Origin: CAZSLZ01 sp964607865
GTDB lineage: Bacteria; Vulcanimicrobiota; JAJTBE01; CAZSLZ01
Length of the DNA: 64,000 bases
Reading direction: 5' to 3'
NCBI GenBank assembly: GCA_964607865.1
Contig: CAZSLZ010000001.1
Span: forward strand, 1 to 64,000
Part shown: positions 26,117 through 35,146 of the stretch, in pieces
Layout of the letters: each line of letters starts with the position of its first letter
Position numbering within the stretch: the stretch's first letter is position 1
The notes under the pieces: model-generated
Told to the model about the DNA's origin: nothing
Databases searched by the model: none
What the model saw: the letters and a program-made list of their open reading frames with translations, nothing else
Translations under genes and position numbers: made by a program

Positions 26117-27853
26117 ATGGCACCGCGCTCTATGGACAAGGACATTGGAGAACTTCTGGTAGATGGTGGTTTCATAACCAGCCGGCAACTGGAGAGGGCC
26201 AAGGTCCGCGTAGAAAAATCAAATGAATCGCTTCAGAAAATCCTGGTCCAAATGGGCTTTGTATCTGACAAGGATATAACTGAAGTAATTGGTCAGCAAA
26301 TGGGAGTGGATTTTGTAGATCTGGATGAGTTTGATTTGCCTCCGGAGCTGGCGCGCTCAATTCCTGAGCACCTGGCTCAACGTTACAAGGTGATTCCTGT
26401 AGCTCAAAAAGAAAATAAATTAACTCTGGCCATGGTTGATCCCCTGAATGTATTGGCTATTGACGATATCAGGCTTATTACCGGTTTCGATATTGAACCG
26501 GTAATTGCCACAGAAGAATCTATTAATAAATCAATCAACCAGCAGTATGGTGTTACCGACTTGGCGGAGGTTCAGGAAACCGTAAAGGATATTTCCGCCA
26601 CAGATTTCGGGCCCATGGAAGTCGAAGAGGATTCCGAGGAAGAAATCGCCCTGGATAAACTGAAGGAAATGGTTGACGAAGCGCCTATTGTGCGTGTGGT
26701 TAACCTTATTATTTCCCAGGCAATTACCGATAAGGCATCCGATATTCATATCGAACCCGGCGCCAAGGATGTCCGGGTACGTTATCGTGTTGACGGTGTG
26801 TTGCATGAGGTAATGACGCCCCCCAAGCATATTCAGGCCCCAATGATTTCGCGTATCAAAATTATGGCTAACCTGGATATCGCCGAACGAAGGGTACCCC
26901 AGGACGGTAAGATCCATCTTCGCCATGAGAACCGTGAATATGACCTTCGTGTTTCTTCCTGCCCCACAGTGCATGGCGAAAAAGTGGTTATGCGTATTCT
27001 GGATAAATCTTCGGTTATGCTGGGGCTGGATAAACTGGGATTTTCCCCTGATACCCGGAAACAATTTGAAGATGCGGCAGAACGTCCTTATGGAATGATT
27101 CTGGTTACCGGGCCTACAGGTTCAGGTAAATCCACAACACTTTACGCCACCATGAACAAATTGAATACTCCCGAGGTCAACATTATGACTATTGAAGACC
27201 CGGTAGAATATCAGGTGGCAGGGTTGAACCAGGTTCAGACCAACGAAAAAGCCGGCCTTATTTTTGCCAGCGCTCTGCGTTCCTTCCTGCGACAGGACCC
27301 CGATGTGATTCTTGTGGGTGAGATTCGTGACCATGAAACAGCCCAGATTGCAATTGAAGCAGCATTGACAGGCCACCTTGTTTTAAGCACCCTGCATACC
27401 AATGACTCTCCCGGTGCTGTATCCCGTATGATAGAAATGGGAGTGGAACCGTTTCTGGTGGCTTCGTCGGTTATTGCAGTGCAGGCTCAACGATTGGCCC
27501 GTAAGGTATGCCCCAACTGCAAGGAATCATATACCCCACCCATAGATTCAATCCGTCAGTTTGGCCTGGCTGCTTTTACCGATGCTGAAATTTCGTTCTA
27601 TCGGGGAAGAGGCTGCGATCACTGTAAACAGACTGGATATAAAGGGCGAACCAGTATCCAGGAGCTTCTCACCATGTCTGATAGAATTAAGAGTTTGATC
27701 TTGCAACGAGCTTCCACCGCTGAAATCAAGCAGGCTGCCGTGGAAGAAGGTATGCGCACCATGCAGGACGACGGCATGAGAAAAGTATTGGAAGGTTCAA
27801 TCACAATCGAAGAATGTCTGAGAGTAGTCTTCGTGGAAGCTTCAGAATTTTAA
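26117..27853 (+). CDS. pilB: Type IV pilus extension ATPase PilB (GspE family)
   Basis: 578 residues from ATG 26117, chosen because GAGGTGG precedes it; a GTG four codons earlier overlaps that site. An MshEN/T2SSE-N domain (about 5-145) is followed by the ATPase: Walker A GPTGSGKST (332-340), Asp box TIEDPVEY, Walker B LVGEIRD (399-405), His box STLHTND, and the zinc motif C465/C468/C500/C503 (CPNC and CDHC). MshEN domains in PilB relatives can bind c-di-GMP. It polymerises pilin at the inner membrane together with PilC, encoded 1.3 kb downstream. Arginine codons here are often CGT/CGC, whereas flanking genes favour AGA/AGG/CGG; this may reflect high expression. Confidence 0.96.
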   Translation: MAPRSMDKDIGELLVDGGFITSRQLERAKVRVEKSNESLQKILVQMGFVSDKDITEVIGQQMGVDFVDLDEFDLPPELARSIPEHLAQRYKVIPVAQKENKLTLAMVDPLNVLAIDDIRLITGFDIEPVIATEESINKSINQQYGVTDLAEVQETVKDISATDFGPMEVEEDSEEEIALDKLKEMVDEAPIVRVVNLIISQAITDKASDIHIEPGAKDVRVRYRVDGVLHEVMTPPKHIQAPMISRIKIMANLDIAERRVPQDGKIHLRHENREYDLRVSSCPTVHGEKVVMRILDKSSVMLGLDKLGFSPDTRKQFEDAAERPYGMILVTGPTGSGKSTTLYATMNKLNTPEVNIMTIEDPVEYQVAGLNQVQTNEKAGLIFASALRSFLRQDPDVILVGEIRDHETAQIAIEAALTGHLVLSTLHTNDSPGAVSRMIEMGVEPFLVASSVIAVQAQRLARKVCPNCKESYTPPIDSIRQFGLAAFTDAEISFYRGRGCDHCKQTGYKGRTSIQELLTMSDRIKSLILQRASTAEIKQAAVEEGMRTMQDDGMRKVLEGSITIEECLRVVFVEASEF

Positions 27854-27892
27854 TAATAAATATAATTTTTAATAAATGGAGGAGTAATACAA

Positions 27893-28978
27893 ATGGCACT
27901 AATGGATCCCCTTCCATTCACAATGGATGATATTTTAAAAACTACAGTTGCGCGAGGGGCATCTGATATGCATCTCACAGCAGGTCTTCCTCCCATGCTG
28001 AGAATTGCAGGAAAACTTGTTCCCACGGAATTTCCCCGTTTGATGCCGGATATGGTAAAGCGACTGATTTATAGTATTTTAAACGATAAACAAAAAGAAA
28101 AATTTGAAAAAACCTGGGAATTGGACTGCTCTCACGGTGTTCGTGGTTTCGGCCGTTTCAGGGTGAACGTATATAAACAAAGAGGTGTAGTCGCAGCTGC
28201 TCTAAGAGCTATTTCCAGCACCGTACCCGAAAGGGAGGAGCTTAACCTGCCTCCGATTATGGATGACGTGGTTTGCAAACCTCAGGGGCTGGTATTGGTA
28301 ACCGGAGCTACAGGTATGGGTAAATCTACTACAATTGCCTGTCTGCTGGATAAAATCAACCGGGAGAGATCAGTACATATAATTACAATTGAAGATCCTA
28401 TTGAATATATCCATCCCCATAAAAAAGCTATGATTAACCAGCGGGAATTAGGGCAGGATACCCAGGCCTGGCATAATGCATTGAGAGCTACCCTCCGTGA
28501 AGACCCCGACGTTATTCTTGTGGGTGAGATGAGAGATCTTGAAACTATGAGTGGAACTTTGACCGCAGCTGAAACCGGGCATCTGGTTTTTTCCACGTTG
28601 CATACATGTGATGCGGCTCAAACCATCGACCGTATTATTGACGTATTTCCGCCCCACCAGCAACAACAGGTAAGAGTTCAGTTGGCAGGGGTTCTGGAAG
28701 CAGTGATTTCTCAGCAGTTAATACCCCATGCATCAGGCATCAGCCGGGTTCCGGCAGTGGAAATACTTTTAGCAACACCAGCTATTAAGAACCTGATTCG
28801 CGAGGGAAAAACTTATCAGATTTACAATGCTTTACAAACAGGCCAGAAACATGGTATGTGTACCATGGATAAATCTTTGGCTGAACTATATAAGAACAAG
28901 CAGATTACTTACGAAGACGCCATGAACAGCACTTTGCATCCGGAGGACCTCAGGCGGGCTCTGGATTCAATCGAATAA
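27893..28978 (+). CDS. pilT: Twitching motility/retraction ATPase PilT
   Basis: 361 residues, standard PilT length without extensions. N-terminal domain starts ASDMHLTAGLPP. Walker A is GATGMGKST (138-146); TIEDPIEY, LVGEMRD and STLHTCD are intact. Ends in LHPEDLRRALDSIE, like other PilTs. Strong ribosome site GGAGGAG. It lies between pilB (39 bp upstream) and pilC, in the usual pilB-pilT-pilC order, so it is the canonical retraction motor of the five PilT-like genes in the window. Confidence 0.95.
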   Translation: MALMDPLPFTMDDILKTTVARGASDMHLTAGLPPMLRIAGKLVPTEFPRLMPDMVKRLIYSILNDKQKEKFEKTWELDCSHGVRGFGRFRVNVYKQRGVVAAALRAISSTVPEREELNLPPIMDDVVCKPQGLVLVTGATGMGKSTTIACLLDKINRERSVHIITIEDPIEYIHPHKKAMINQRELGQDTQAWHNALRATLREDPDVILVGEMRDLETMSGTLTAAETGHLVFSTLHTCDAAQTIDRIIDVFPPHQQQQVRVQLAGVLEAVISQQLIPHASGISRVPAVEILLATPAIKNLIREGKTYQIYNALQTGQKHGMCTMDKSLAELYKNKQITYEDAMNSTLHPEDLRRALDSIE

Positions 28979-29035
28979 AGGAGAGTTTATTTTTTTGGAG
29001 AATAATTAATAAATTTACTACAGGGGGTGAATGAT

Positions 29036-29098
29036 ATGGTATGGTGGTGGTTAATACCGTTAGCCATGATAATAGTTGGCGAATTAAGCAGAATCTAA
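29036..29098 (+). CDS. Possible 20-codon hydrophobic peptide between pilT and pilC
   Basis: ATG at 29036 follows AGGGGGTGAATG with suitable spacing and opens a frame of 20 codons ending TAA at 29096-29098: MVWWWLIPLAMIIVGELSRI. It is a single predicted membrane-spanning peptide. It sits in the 138-bp gap between pilT and pilC within an otherwise tight cluster. The ribosome site and hydrophobicity support translation, but length and lack of a known family keep confidence low. Confidence 0.4.
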   Translation: MVWWWLIPLAMIIVGELSRI

Positions 29099-29116
29099 AA
29101 GGGAGGTTTTTGCTGC

Positions 29117-30340
29117 ATGCCTATATTTCAATATAAAGCCCGTGATCAATCCGGACAATTGCGGAGTGATACTTTAGAGGCTCAAAATCTCAGGGCAGCT
29201 ACACAAAAGCTCCAGGATATGCGATATACAGTTATTGATATCCGGGAAAAATCAGGAGGCGGACAACAGGACATTCTGGCTTTTCTGGATGAATACCGGC
29301 GTGTTAATGAACAGGCATTAACTGTATTTTCGCGCCAGTTTTCCACCATGATTAATGCCGGTTTGGCCATGGTAAGATGTCTGGATATTTTATCCGAGCA
29401 AACTGAAGACAAAAAACTTCAACAAGTCCTGATTCAAGTAAGAAGAGACGTGGAAGGTGGAGCTACTCTTTCTAATTCACTGGGAAAACACCCTAAAGTG
29501 TTCAACAGTTTATACATAAGTATGGTGAAAGCTGGAGAAATGGGTGGTGTACTCGATGAGGTATTAGATCGTCTGGCAGGGTTTATGGAAAAAGACTTTA
29601 ACTTGAAGAAAAAAGTAAAGTCGGCTCTCACTTACCCTGTAGTAATTCTGGTAATGGCTCTGGGTATTGTGTTCTTCCTGGTGACATACATTCTTCCCAC
29701 TTTTGTGGACTTGTTTGAAGGAATGAACCTGACATTGCCTTTACCGACAAAAATCCTGATTGGAATTACCAAAGCTTCCAAAGATCCCAAGTACGTTTTT
29801 CCTGGAATTGGAATATTAGTTCTGGGTATTATCGGTTTTAACAGATACGTCAATACCTCTATGGGAAAACGCCAATGGGATATGGTGAAGTTAAATGTAC
29901 CCGTATTCGGTTTACTTAACAAAAAAGTGTCAATTTCCCGGTTCTGCCGGACTCTGGGAACACTGCTTTCTTCAGGTGTGCCGATTATGCAGGCTCTGGA
30001 AATCGTGGGTAAAGCTTCTGGTAATGAGATTATTTCTGAAACTGTCATGCAGGTCAGAGAATCAATCCGTGAAGGTGAATCAATAGCTTCTCCACTGGGG
30101 GCCAGTGGAATGTTTCCGCCTATGGTTACCCAGATGGTGGCAGTAGGCGAAGAAACAGGTAACCTGGATGCCATGTTGAGCAAAATTGCAGACTTTTACG
30201 ATACCGAGGTTGAGTATCTGTTATCATCCCTGACCTCCATGTTAGAACCTATCATGATTGTAGGTATGGGAGGAATTGTAGGTTTTATCGTTATATCAGT
30301 ATTTTTACCTCTGTATCAGATAATCGGTCAAATGAGTTAG
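29117..30340 (+). CDS. pilC: Type IV pilus inner-membrane platform protein PilC
   Basis: 407 residues with the two GspF/T2SSF repeats: the first around FSRQFSTMINAGLAMVRCL and GGVLDEVLDRLAGFMEKD, the second around FCRTLGTLLSSGVPIMQALE and ETGNLDAMLSKIADFYDTEVE, each followed by a membrane helix (about 170-195, 215-240 and 370-395). It begins with the standard PilC N-terminus PIFQYKARDQSGQ. The ribosome site is GGGAGG. PilC is the platform on which PilB and PilT act. It follows pilT and the possible small ORF. Confidence 0.96.
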   Translation: MPIFQYKARDQSGQLRSDTLEAQNLRAATQKLQDMRYTVIDIREKSGGGQQDILAFLDEYRRVNEQALTVFSRQFSTMINAGLAMVRCLDILSEQTEDKKLQQVLIQVRRDVEGGATLSNSLGKHPKVFNSLYISMVKAGEMGGVLDEVLDRLAGFMEKDFNLKKKVKSALTYPVVILVMALGIVFFLVTYILPTFVDLFEGMNLTLPLPTKILIGITKASKDPKYVFPGIGILVLGIIGFNRYVNTSMGKRQWDMVKLNVPVFGLLNKKVSISRFCRTLGTLLSSGVPIMQALEIVGKASGNEIISETVMQVRESIREGESIASPLGASGMFPPMVTQMVAVGEETGNLDAMLSKIADFYDTEVEYLLSSLTSMLEPIMIVGMGGIVGFIVISVFLPLYQIIGQMS

Positions 30341-30403
30341 TGACATTTATAAACCAGGTAGATTAATGGGGGTTTGCTCAGGCAAGTCCCCTTTGTAATT
30401 ATT

Positions 30404-31234
30404 ATGGATAATAAAGAAACCAGCCCCCCAAAAAAACAAAACATCAGGAAATTAAATGACGAGGAATTAAAAACTCTTTTTATTGAATTTCGAAAAACCG
30501 GCGATGAAAAAATCAGAGACCAGCTTATTACCTTGCATGTCAGTTTTGTTCTGCCCCTTGCATTGAAATATCGCAGAAAAAATATTCACCTTGATGATTT
30601 AATTCAAGTCGGAATGATAGGTTTAATAAAAGCTGTCGATAATTTCAAACCCGAGAAGAATGTTAAATTTATAACCTATGCCACCCATTGTATTGCTGGA
30701 GAGATAAAGCACTATATACGGGACAAGTCAGAAACCGTAAAAATGCCCCGCAGGTTAAAAAAAATAAGTTCAGAGGTGGCAGGTTTTATTGAGGGGTTTA
30801 TTCATGATAATAACCGTAACCCTACTATAGAAGAGATATCAAAAGAGTTGAATATTTCCGAGGACAATATCATCGAAATATTAAAAAACCGGCCTGTCTT
30901 AAGTTTGAATTATCTAGCTGAAAAAATTGATGAACGGGTCATTTATCAGAAAATTGACGATACTGAATCGGAAAACGAGAAACTCAGCATAGAAGAAAAA
31001 CTTACTTTAAGGAAATCAATTAACAAGCTTATTGAACTGGAAAAAAAAATTATTTATTTATTTTTTTATAAGGATCTTACCCAGAACCAGATTGCAGGCA
31101 GCCTGGGGGTATCCCAGAAGAAAGTTTCCAGAATGCTGAGAAAGGCTCTTGATAAACTCAAGGGTTTTATGTCCGGCGAAAAAATATTGTTATTTGTGAT
31201 ACCAATCACAGTAGCTGGGAATATGATAGTGTAA
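30404..31234 (+). CDS. Sigma-70-family sigma factor (SigB/SigF/FliA class) with hydrophobic tail
   Basis: About 276 residues from ATG 30404. Region 2 contains HVSFVLPLALKYRR, LDDLIQVGMIGLIKAVDNF and FITYATHCIAGEIKHYIRDK; region 3 NPTIEEISKELNI; region 4 DLTQNQIAGSLGVSQKKVSR. This is a group 3 sigma factor. After region 4 comes an unusual hydrophobic end (KILLFVIPITVAGNMIV) that could touch the membrane or a partner. It lies 60-odd bp after pilC and upstream of the pilin gene, so control of pilus or surface genes is a plausible inference. No good ribosome site precedes the ATG; a TTG at 30374 is the other option. Confidence 0.88.
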   Translation: MDNKETSPPKKQNIRKLNDEELKTLFIEFRKTGDEKIRDQLITLHVSFVLPLALKYRRKNIHLDDLIQVGMIGLIKAVDNFKPEKNVKFITYATHCIAGEIKHYIRDKSETVKMPRRLKKISSEVAGFIEGFIHDNNRNPTIEEISKELNISEDNIIEILKNRPVLSLNYLAEKIDERVIYQKIDDTESENEKLSIEEKLTLRKSINKLIELEKKIIYLFFYKDLTQNQIAGSLGVSQKKVSRMLRKALDKLKGFMSGEKILLFVIPITVAGNMIV

Positions 31235-31339
31235 AATATTACCAATGAAGAAAGAAAAATAGTTCAAATAATAGAAAAAATAGTTCGAATGGTCCATGTA
31301 AAAGTAAAGAAAGTTTAGTATAATACAGATAGAAAAAAG

Positions 31340-31368
31340 TTGACTAACCGGAAAAATTATGGTATATT
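31340..31368 (+). promoter_or_regulatory. Promoter of the major pilin-like gene
   Basis: TTGACT (31340-31345), exactly 17 bp, TATATT (31363-31368), giving a leader of nearly 200 nt. Two copies of AAAATAGTTC lie upstream (about 31257 and 31278). No other gene is seen in 31235-31569. Confidence 0.6.
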
Positions 31369-31412
31369 ACTCAATAGACTAGTGTAAAAGATCTGTGCTT
31401 TGATCACAAAAA

Positions 31413-31545
31413 TTGCTTCAAGAAGGAGGTGCAGAAAACCGGGATACTACTGTTATAATCTTTATGAATAATACTTTATCCCGATCGAAGCAACAGATAT
31501 TTACAACGCCGTAAGGCAAATATTAATCGCCTTAAAGGCAAATTA
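31413..31545 (+). promoter_or_regulatory. Structured 5' leader of the pilin-like gene
   Basis: Two perfectly paired 7-bp stems nest: TTGCTTC (31413-31419) with GAAGCAA (31487-31493), and inside it CGGGATA (31440-31446) with TATCCCG (31477-31483). Downstream, GCC-GTAA-GGC and GCC-TTAAA-GGC mini-hairpins sit in a direct repeat (about 31507-31545) just before the ribosome site AAAGGAAAGG. It matches no riboswitch consensus I can recall; mRNA stability or regulated translation of an abundant pilin is inferred. Confidence 0.5.
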
Positions 31546-31569
31546 TTTTCGAAAGGAAAGGTATTTATT

Positions 31570-31974
31570 ATGAACAAAAAAGGTTTCACTCTCATCGAGC
31601 TGATGATCGTTATCGCAATTATTGCCATTCTGGCAGCTATTCTGGTTCCTAACTTCTTAAGAGCAAGAGCTCAGGGGCAATACACTGCCTGCGCATCTAA
31701 CCTGCGTAACGTTGCAACTGCATTGGAAATGTATGCAACCGACCACACCGGAAGATATCCCGCTGATTTAGGCGATATTAAACCTGATTATCTCAGGCAG
31801 GTTCCCGAGTGTCCCTCAGCTGGTGATGATACATTTACCGATGCTTACANNNNNNNNNNNNNNNNNNNNNNNNNNNNNNNNNNNNNNNNNNNNNNNNNNN
31901 NNNNNNNNNNNNNNNNNNNNNNNNNNNNNNNNNNNNNNNNNNNNNNNNNAGAAGAAGGCGGCGGCGGAGAATAA
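31570..31974 (+). CDS. Major-type prepilin, interrupted by an assembly gap
   Basis: Residues 1-93 are read directly: KKGFTLIELMIVIAIIAILA with the prepilin peptidase site after Gly5 and Glu at mature position 5, then a domain with C41 and C81 around NLRNVATALEMYATDHTGRY and KPDYLRQVPECP. The next 100 bases are N. After the gap only EEGGGGE and a stop follow in the chosen frame, so the true length and even the frame continuity are unknown. The ribosome site is AAAGGAAAGG. Position after pilB-pilT-pilC and the sigma factor, a consensus promoter and a strong terminator support a highly expressed major pilin. The globular segment matches the fused pilin-like domain at 50376-52211. Confidence 0.85.
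   Translation: MNKKGFTLIELMIVIAIIAILAAILVPNFLRARAQGQYTACASNLRNVATALEMYATDHTGRYPADLGDIKPDYLRQVPECPSAGDDTFTDAYXXXXXXXXXXXXXXXXXXXXXXXXXXXXXXXXXXEEGGGGE
31850..31949. other. Assembly gap (100 N)
   Basis: Exactly 100 undetermined bases, the conventional size for a scaffold join of unknown length. It falls inside the pilin-like gene, possibly because pilin genes are repeated in the genome. Confidence 0.99.
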
Positions 31975-32006
31975 TAATTGACTTAATATCAATAGGATTA
32001 ATAATG

Positions 32007-32040
32007 AATCAGGGAGAATATTCTCCCTGATTTTATTTTA
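32007..32040 (+). terminator. Terminator of the pilin-like gene
   Basis: Near-perfect palindrome AATCAGGGAGAA/TTCTCCCTGATT (32007-32032) followed by TTATTTTA, 33 bp after the stop. Confidence 0.9.
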
Positions 32041-32050
32041 AGGTAGTTTT

Positions 32051-34006
32051 ATGAAACTTATCACTCAAATAAATCAGTTTAAAATTGGTTATCTAATGTT
32101 TGTGATTTTTATCTCGGTTGTTATATGGGCCACTCTGCAGCCAATTCCACCGGCGGATACCTATTGGATGCTTAAATCAGGTGAGGTTATTACCCAAAAT
32201 AAAGCCATACCCAGAACTGATATATTTTCCTATACCGCTGACAGCCAGACATGGCATAACCATGAATGGCTGGCAGCTATTATCTTTTTCATTATTTATA
32301 AAATGGGAAACTTTTTTGCTCTCTATCTTTTTAAGTCTATCATAGTTTCTGCGACTTATTTACTGGTTTTCACATTGGCCCTGAAAAGAACCAGCAATAA
32401 CTGGAGCCTTGCCTCTATAGCCGGCATACTTATGGTACTGATTTCAGGAGGAAACCTTTATTTCGACGTCCGGGCTTACCTCTTCACTTATTTTTTTCTT
32501 GCTCTAACCCTGTTGATAATTGAAGCGGGCTATCATAAACCCAGGTATTGGATGCTGTACCTGCTGATTCCCATAACCCTTCTATGGGTAAACATGCATG
32601 GGGGTTTTATTTTATGCTATGTAATTCAACTGTTTTTCATTGTTTCAATTATCCTGAAAATCATACTCAACAGAATTGATAAAGGAAGTTTTTTTCAGGC
32701 TGTTGTCAGCGGGGAGCAAAATAAGAAGTCCTTAAAACATGGAATTACTGTCTTTTTATTCAGCATAGCTGCCGGTTTTATTAACCCTTATGGGTTTCAA
32801 AATTTCCTGTACCCCTTTTCCTTTTCCAGAGATAAACTATACAAAGCATTTCTCATAGAATGGGTCCCTCCTGATTATCTTGGAGTTAATTTACCACTTA
32901 CCCTTACGGCGGTGGTGGTTCTATTTCTTACTGTCTGGTTCTGGAAAAAATTCAGAATCTCTGATTTCTTGCTTCTACTCGGGTTCAGCTACCTGGCGAT
33001 GTCAGTGGTAAGGCATTCAGTCTTATATTCTATTGTCGTATTACCCATTGCAGCCTTGATTTTAAAGTCCATAATTGAATGGATCAATACAAGATTTAAT
33101 ATTCAAGATAAAAAGCCAGTTGAAAACACAGGGGTGGTTTTTCTGGTTCTAACATTGGCGGTATTGGGAATTCTTTCTAACAGGATTTTTAAAACCAAAA
33201 TAGATGAATTGACCATGGAGAATATTCTGTTTCCCAGGGAAGCTGTGGAGTTTATAAGAAGTAACAAGTTGCCCGGCCCCATGTTTAATCCTTACGAATG
33301 GGGTGGGTATTTCATATGGCATCTGTATCCCGATTACAAAGTATTTATTGACGGCAGAGCCAATACTGTTTATCCTGAAGAAATATACAGAAAATCTATT
33401 ATGGCTTTGAAGGGACAGCCCGAATGGGAAGAAACCATGGAGGAATATGACATTAATTTTGTGGTTACCAATAAGTACTTAAACCGGGTATCTGATCACA
33501 GGCTGTCCGACAAACTTTCTTCAAGTGACAATTGGATTATGATTTTTGAGGACAATGTGGAGAAAGTATTTATTAAGAAAAACCAGCAAAACAGAGAAAT
33601 TCTGGAAAAATACAGGAACGGAAAATTACTTATACCTGATTCATTATTTCAGAAACAGAAAGCAGCCAATGAGCTGATAAAGTTGGGCAGGTTAAAGGAA
33701 GCTGAAACTGTTTTAAGAAATATACTGAAAGAAAATCCAGGGCGTATTCCCGCTCTTCTTAATTTGGCTTATATAAGTGGAATACAGGGGGATTTTAACG
33801 AATCTGAGCTGCTTTTAAGGAAAGTGTTAAAAATTCAGCCCGGTAATATTAATGCCTTATATGGACTATCACAGGTTTATAAATTCAAGAAAGATTATTT
33901 AAAATCCAGGGAATATCTAAAAAAGATACTTGAAAAATCACCGGAAAACAAGCGGGCCAAGCGAGATATGGAAGAAATAAATAAAAAATTGGATGTGAGT
34001 AAGTAA
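32051..34006 (+). CDS. Polytopic GT-C-like membrane protein with C-terminal TPRs
   Basis: 651 residues. About ten to twelve membrane helices fill residues 12-375. Early acidic residues in PADTYWMLKSGEVITQ, followed by TDIFSYTADSQTWHNHEWLA, fit a common family of GT-C-like membrane proteins with a D-x-W-x-H-L-x-x-G opening. A soluble part contains FNPYEWGGYFIWHLYPDYKVFIDGRANTVYP, and residues 535-640 hold three TPRs. It may transfer polyprenyl-linked sugars, but activity is inferred only from topology. It starts the long plus-strand envelope block and ends one base before the next gene. Confidence 0.8.
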   Translation: MKLITQINQFKIGYLMFVIFISVVIWATLQPIPPADTYWMLKSGEVITQNKAIPRTDIFSYTADSQTWHNHEWLAAIIFFIIYKMGNFFALYLFKSIIVSATYLLVFTLALKRTSNNWSLASIAGILMVLISGGNLYFDVRAYLFTYFFLALTLLIIEAGYHKPRYWMLYLLIPITLLWVNMHGGFILCYVIQLFFIVSIILKIILNRIDKGSFFQAVVSGEQNKKSLKHGITVFLFSIAAGFINPYGFQNFLYPFSFSRDKLYKAFLIEWVPPDYLGVNLPLTLTAVVVLFLTVWFWKKFRISDFLLLLGFSYLAMSVVRHSVLYSIVVLPIAALILKSIIEWINTRFNIQDKKPVENTGVVFLVLTLAVLGILSNRIFKTKIDELTMENILFPREAVEFIRSNKLPGPMFNPYEWGGYFIWHLYPDYKVFIDGRANTVYPEEIYRKSIMALKGQPEWEETMEEYDINFVVTNKYLNRVSDHRLSDKLSSSDNWIMIFEDNVEKVFIKKNQQNREILEKYRNGKLLIPDSLFQKQKAANELIKLGRLKEAETVLRNILKENPGRIPALLNLAYISGIQGDFNESELLLRKVLKIQPGNINALYGLSQVYKFKKDYLKSREYLKKILEKSPENKRAKRDMEEINKKLDVSK

Positions 34007-34007
34007 A

Positions 34008-35108
34008 TTGAAACCTGATGTAAAGGAATTGGCAGAAACCCTGGCTGAAGCCAAGCGGTTACAAAAAGAAAAAAAATTATCTGATGCCATAAGCCTGCTG
34101 GAGGAAGCTAGAACTGCATATCCTGATGAACCGCGGGTTTTATCAGTCCTGGTATTGCTTTATTTTGAAGACGGACAATCAGATAAAAGTATCGATTATT
34201 TCAAGAAAACGAAGGCAATAGATCCGAAAATCAGCCTGATTTCCAACCTTATATTAAAAAGCAAAAACGAAAATGAAAGATTAATAGATTTTACTGAAAA
34301 GATAAAAACACAGGGTTTTTTTGAAGACAGTTTGAAAATTACAGATAAACTAATGGTTCGCAACCTTACCGCCCCACAGAGAGATAAACTGCTGAAACTC
34401 AAACACGAATTAGAAGAAGAAATTTTTTCTTCTAATAAGGAAACCCTGGATAAATATAAACAGGACCAGGCCAGGACCCGATCCTTTATGAACCTGGTCT
34501 CAGCTGTGATAATCATGTTAATTCTTGGGATTGTCTATTTCATTTCAGGCAAATTTTTAGGTACCCCAGCTTTGGAAGACGTTAAGGAGGCTCACAGCCA
34601 GGCTCTTACCCAGCAACAGATTTTTACCAACAGGGAAACTGGAGAGAAACTGGTATTTGAGAAATTTCAGCGGGCCCGTGAATTGGGAGAGACACTTTCA
34701 AAAAGCCCGGAAGCCACCGCTGATGCCCACCTTGAATTAGCCCTGATTTATCTGGATTACTTGAAATTTGAGAAACTTCTGGGAAGAAGCCAGCAGGGAA
34801 CAATGAGAAGTGATTATCTGGATTTGGCTGAAACCCAGCTGCAACTGGCGTTGCAGAAAGACAGCAAATTTTTGGAAGCTCATTTTCTTCTTGCGGAAAT
34901 TAAAATTCAAAAGCAGGACTATGAAAGTGCCCTGGAAATATTAAGCTGGATTGAACCAGAAATTAATAAAGTGAAAGCCAAAGTTATAAAACTAAGATAT
35001 CGTTCACAATTACAAGGTATGAATGAATTTATCAGGGAAAAAGTAAAATCAGGTTCCCAAAAAAAAGACGCCAGAGAAAAGGAAACTTCAGCTCCATTCC
35101 CAAATTAG
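34008..35108 (+). CDS. Membrane-anchored TPR protein
   Basis: 366 residues starting at TTG 34008, right after the previous stop. TPR-like helices at the N-terminus (AKRLQKEKKLSDAISLLEEA, about 12-80), one membrane helix (about 165-187, LVSAVIIMLILGIVYFISG), then more TPR helices on the other side (about 245-330, LDLAETQLQLALQKDSKFLE). No enzymatic motif. The tight coupling to the GT-C-like gene suggests the two proteins work together at the inner membrane. Confidence 0.75.
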   Translation: MKPDVKELAETLAEAKRLQKEKKLSDAISLLEEARTAYPDEPRVLSVLVLLYFEDGQSDKSIDYFKKTKAIDPKISLISNLILKSKNENERLIDFTEKIKTQGFFEDSLKITDKLMVRNLTAPQRDKLLKLKHELEEEIFSSNKETLDKYKQDQARTRSFMNLVSAVIIMLILGIVYFISGKFLGTPALEDVKEAHSQALTQQQIFTNRETGEKLVFEKFQRARELGETLSKSPEATADAHLELALIYLDYLKFEKLLGRSQQGTMRSDYLDLAETQLQLALQKDSKFLEAHFLLAEIKIQKQDYESALEILSWIEPEINKVKAKVIKLRYRSQLQGMNEFIREKVKSGSQKKDAREKETSAPFPN

Positions 35109-35146
35109 AATTAATTAACTCCTGGAAAATAAATATTGAGGATACA

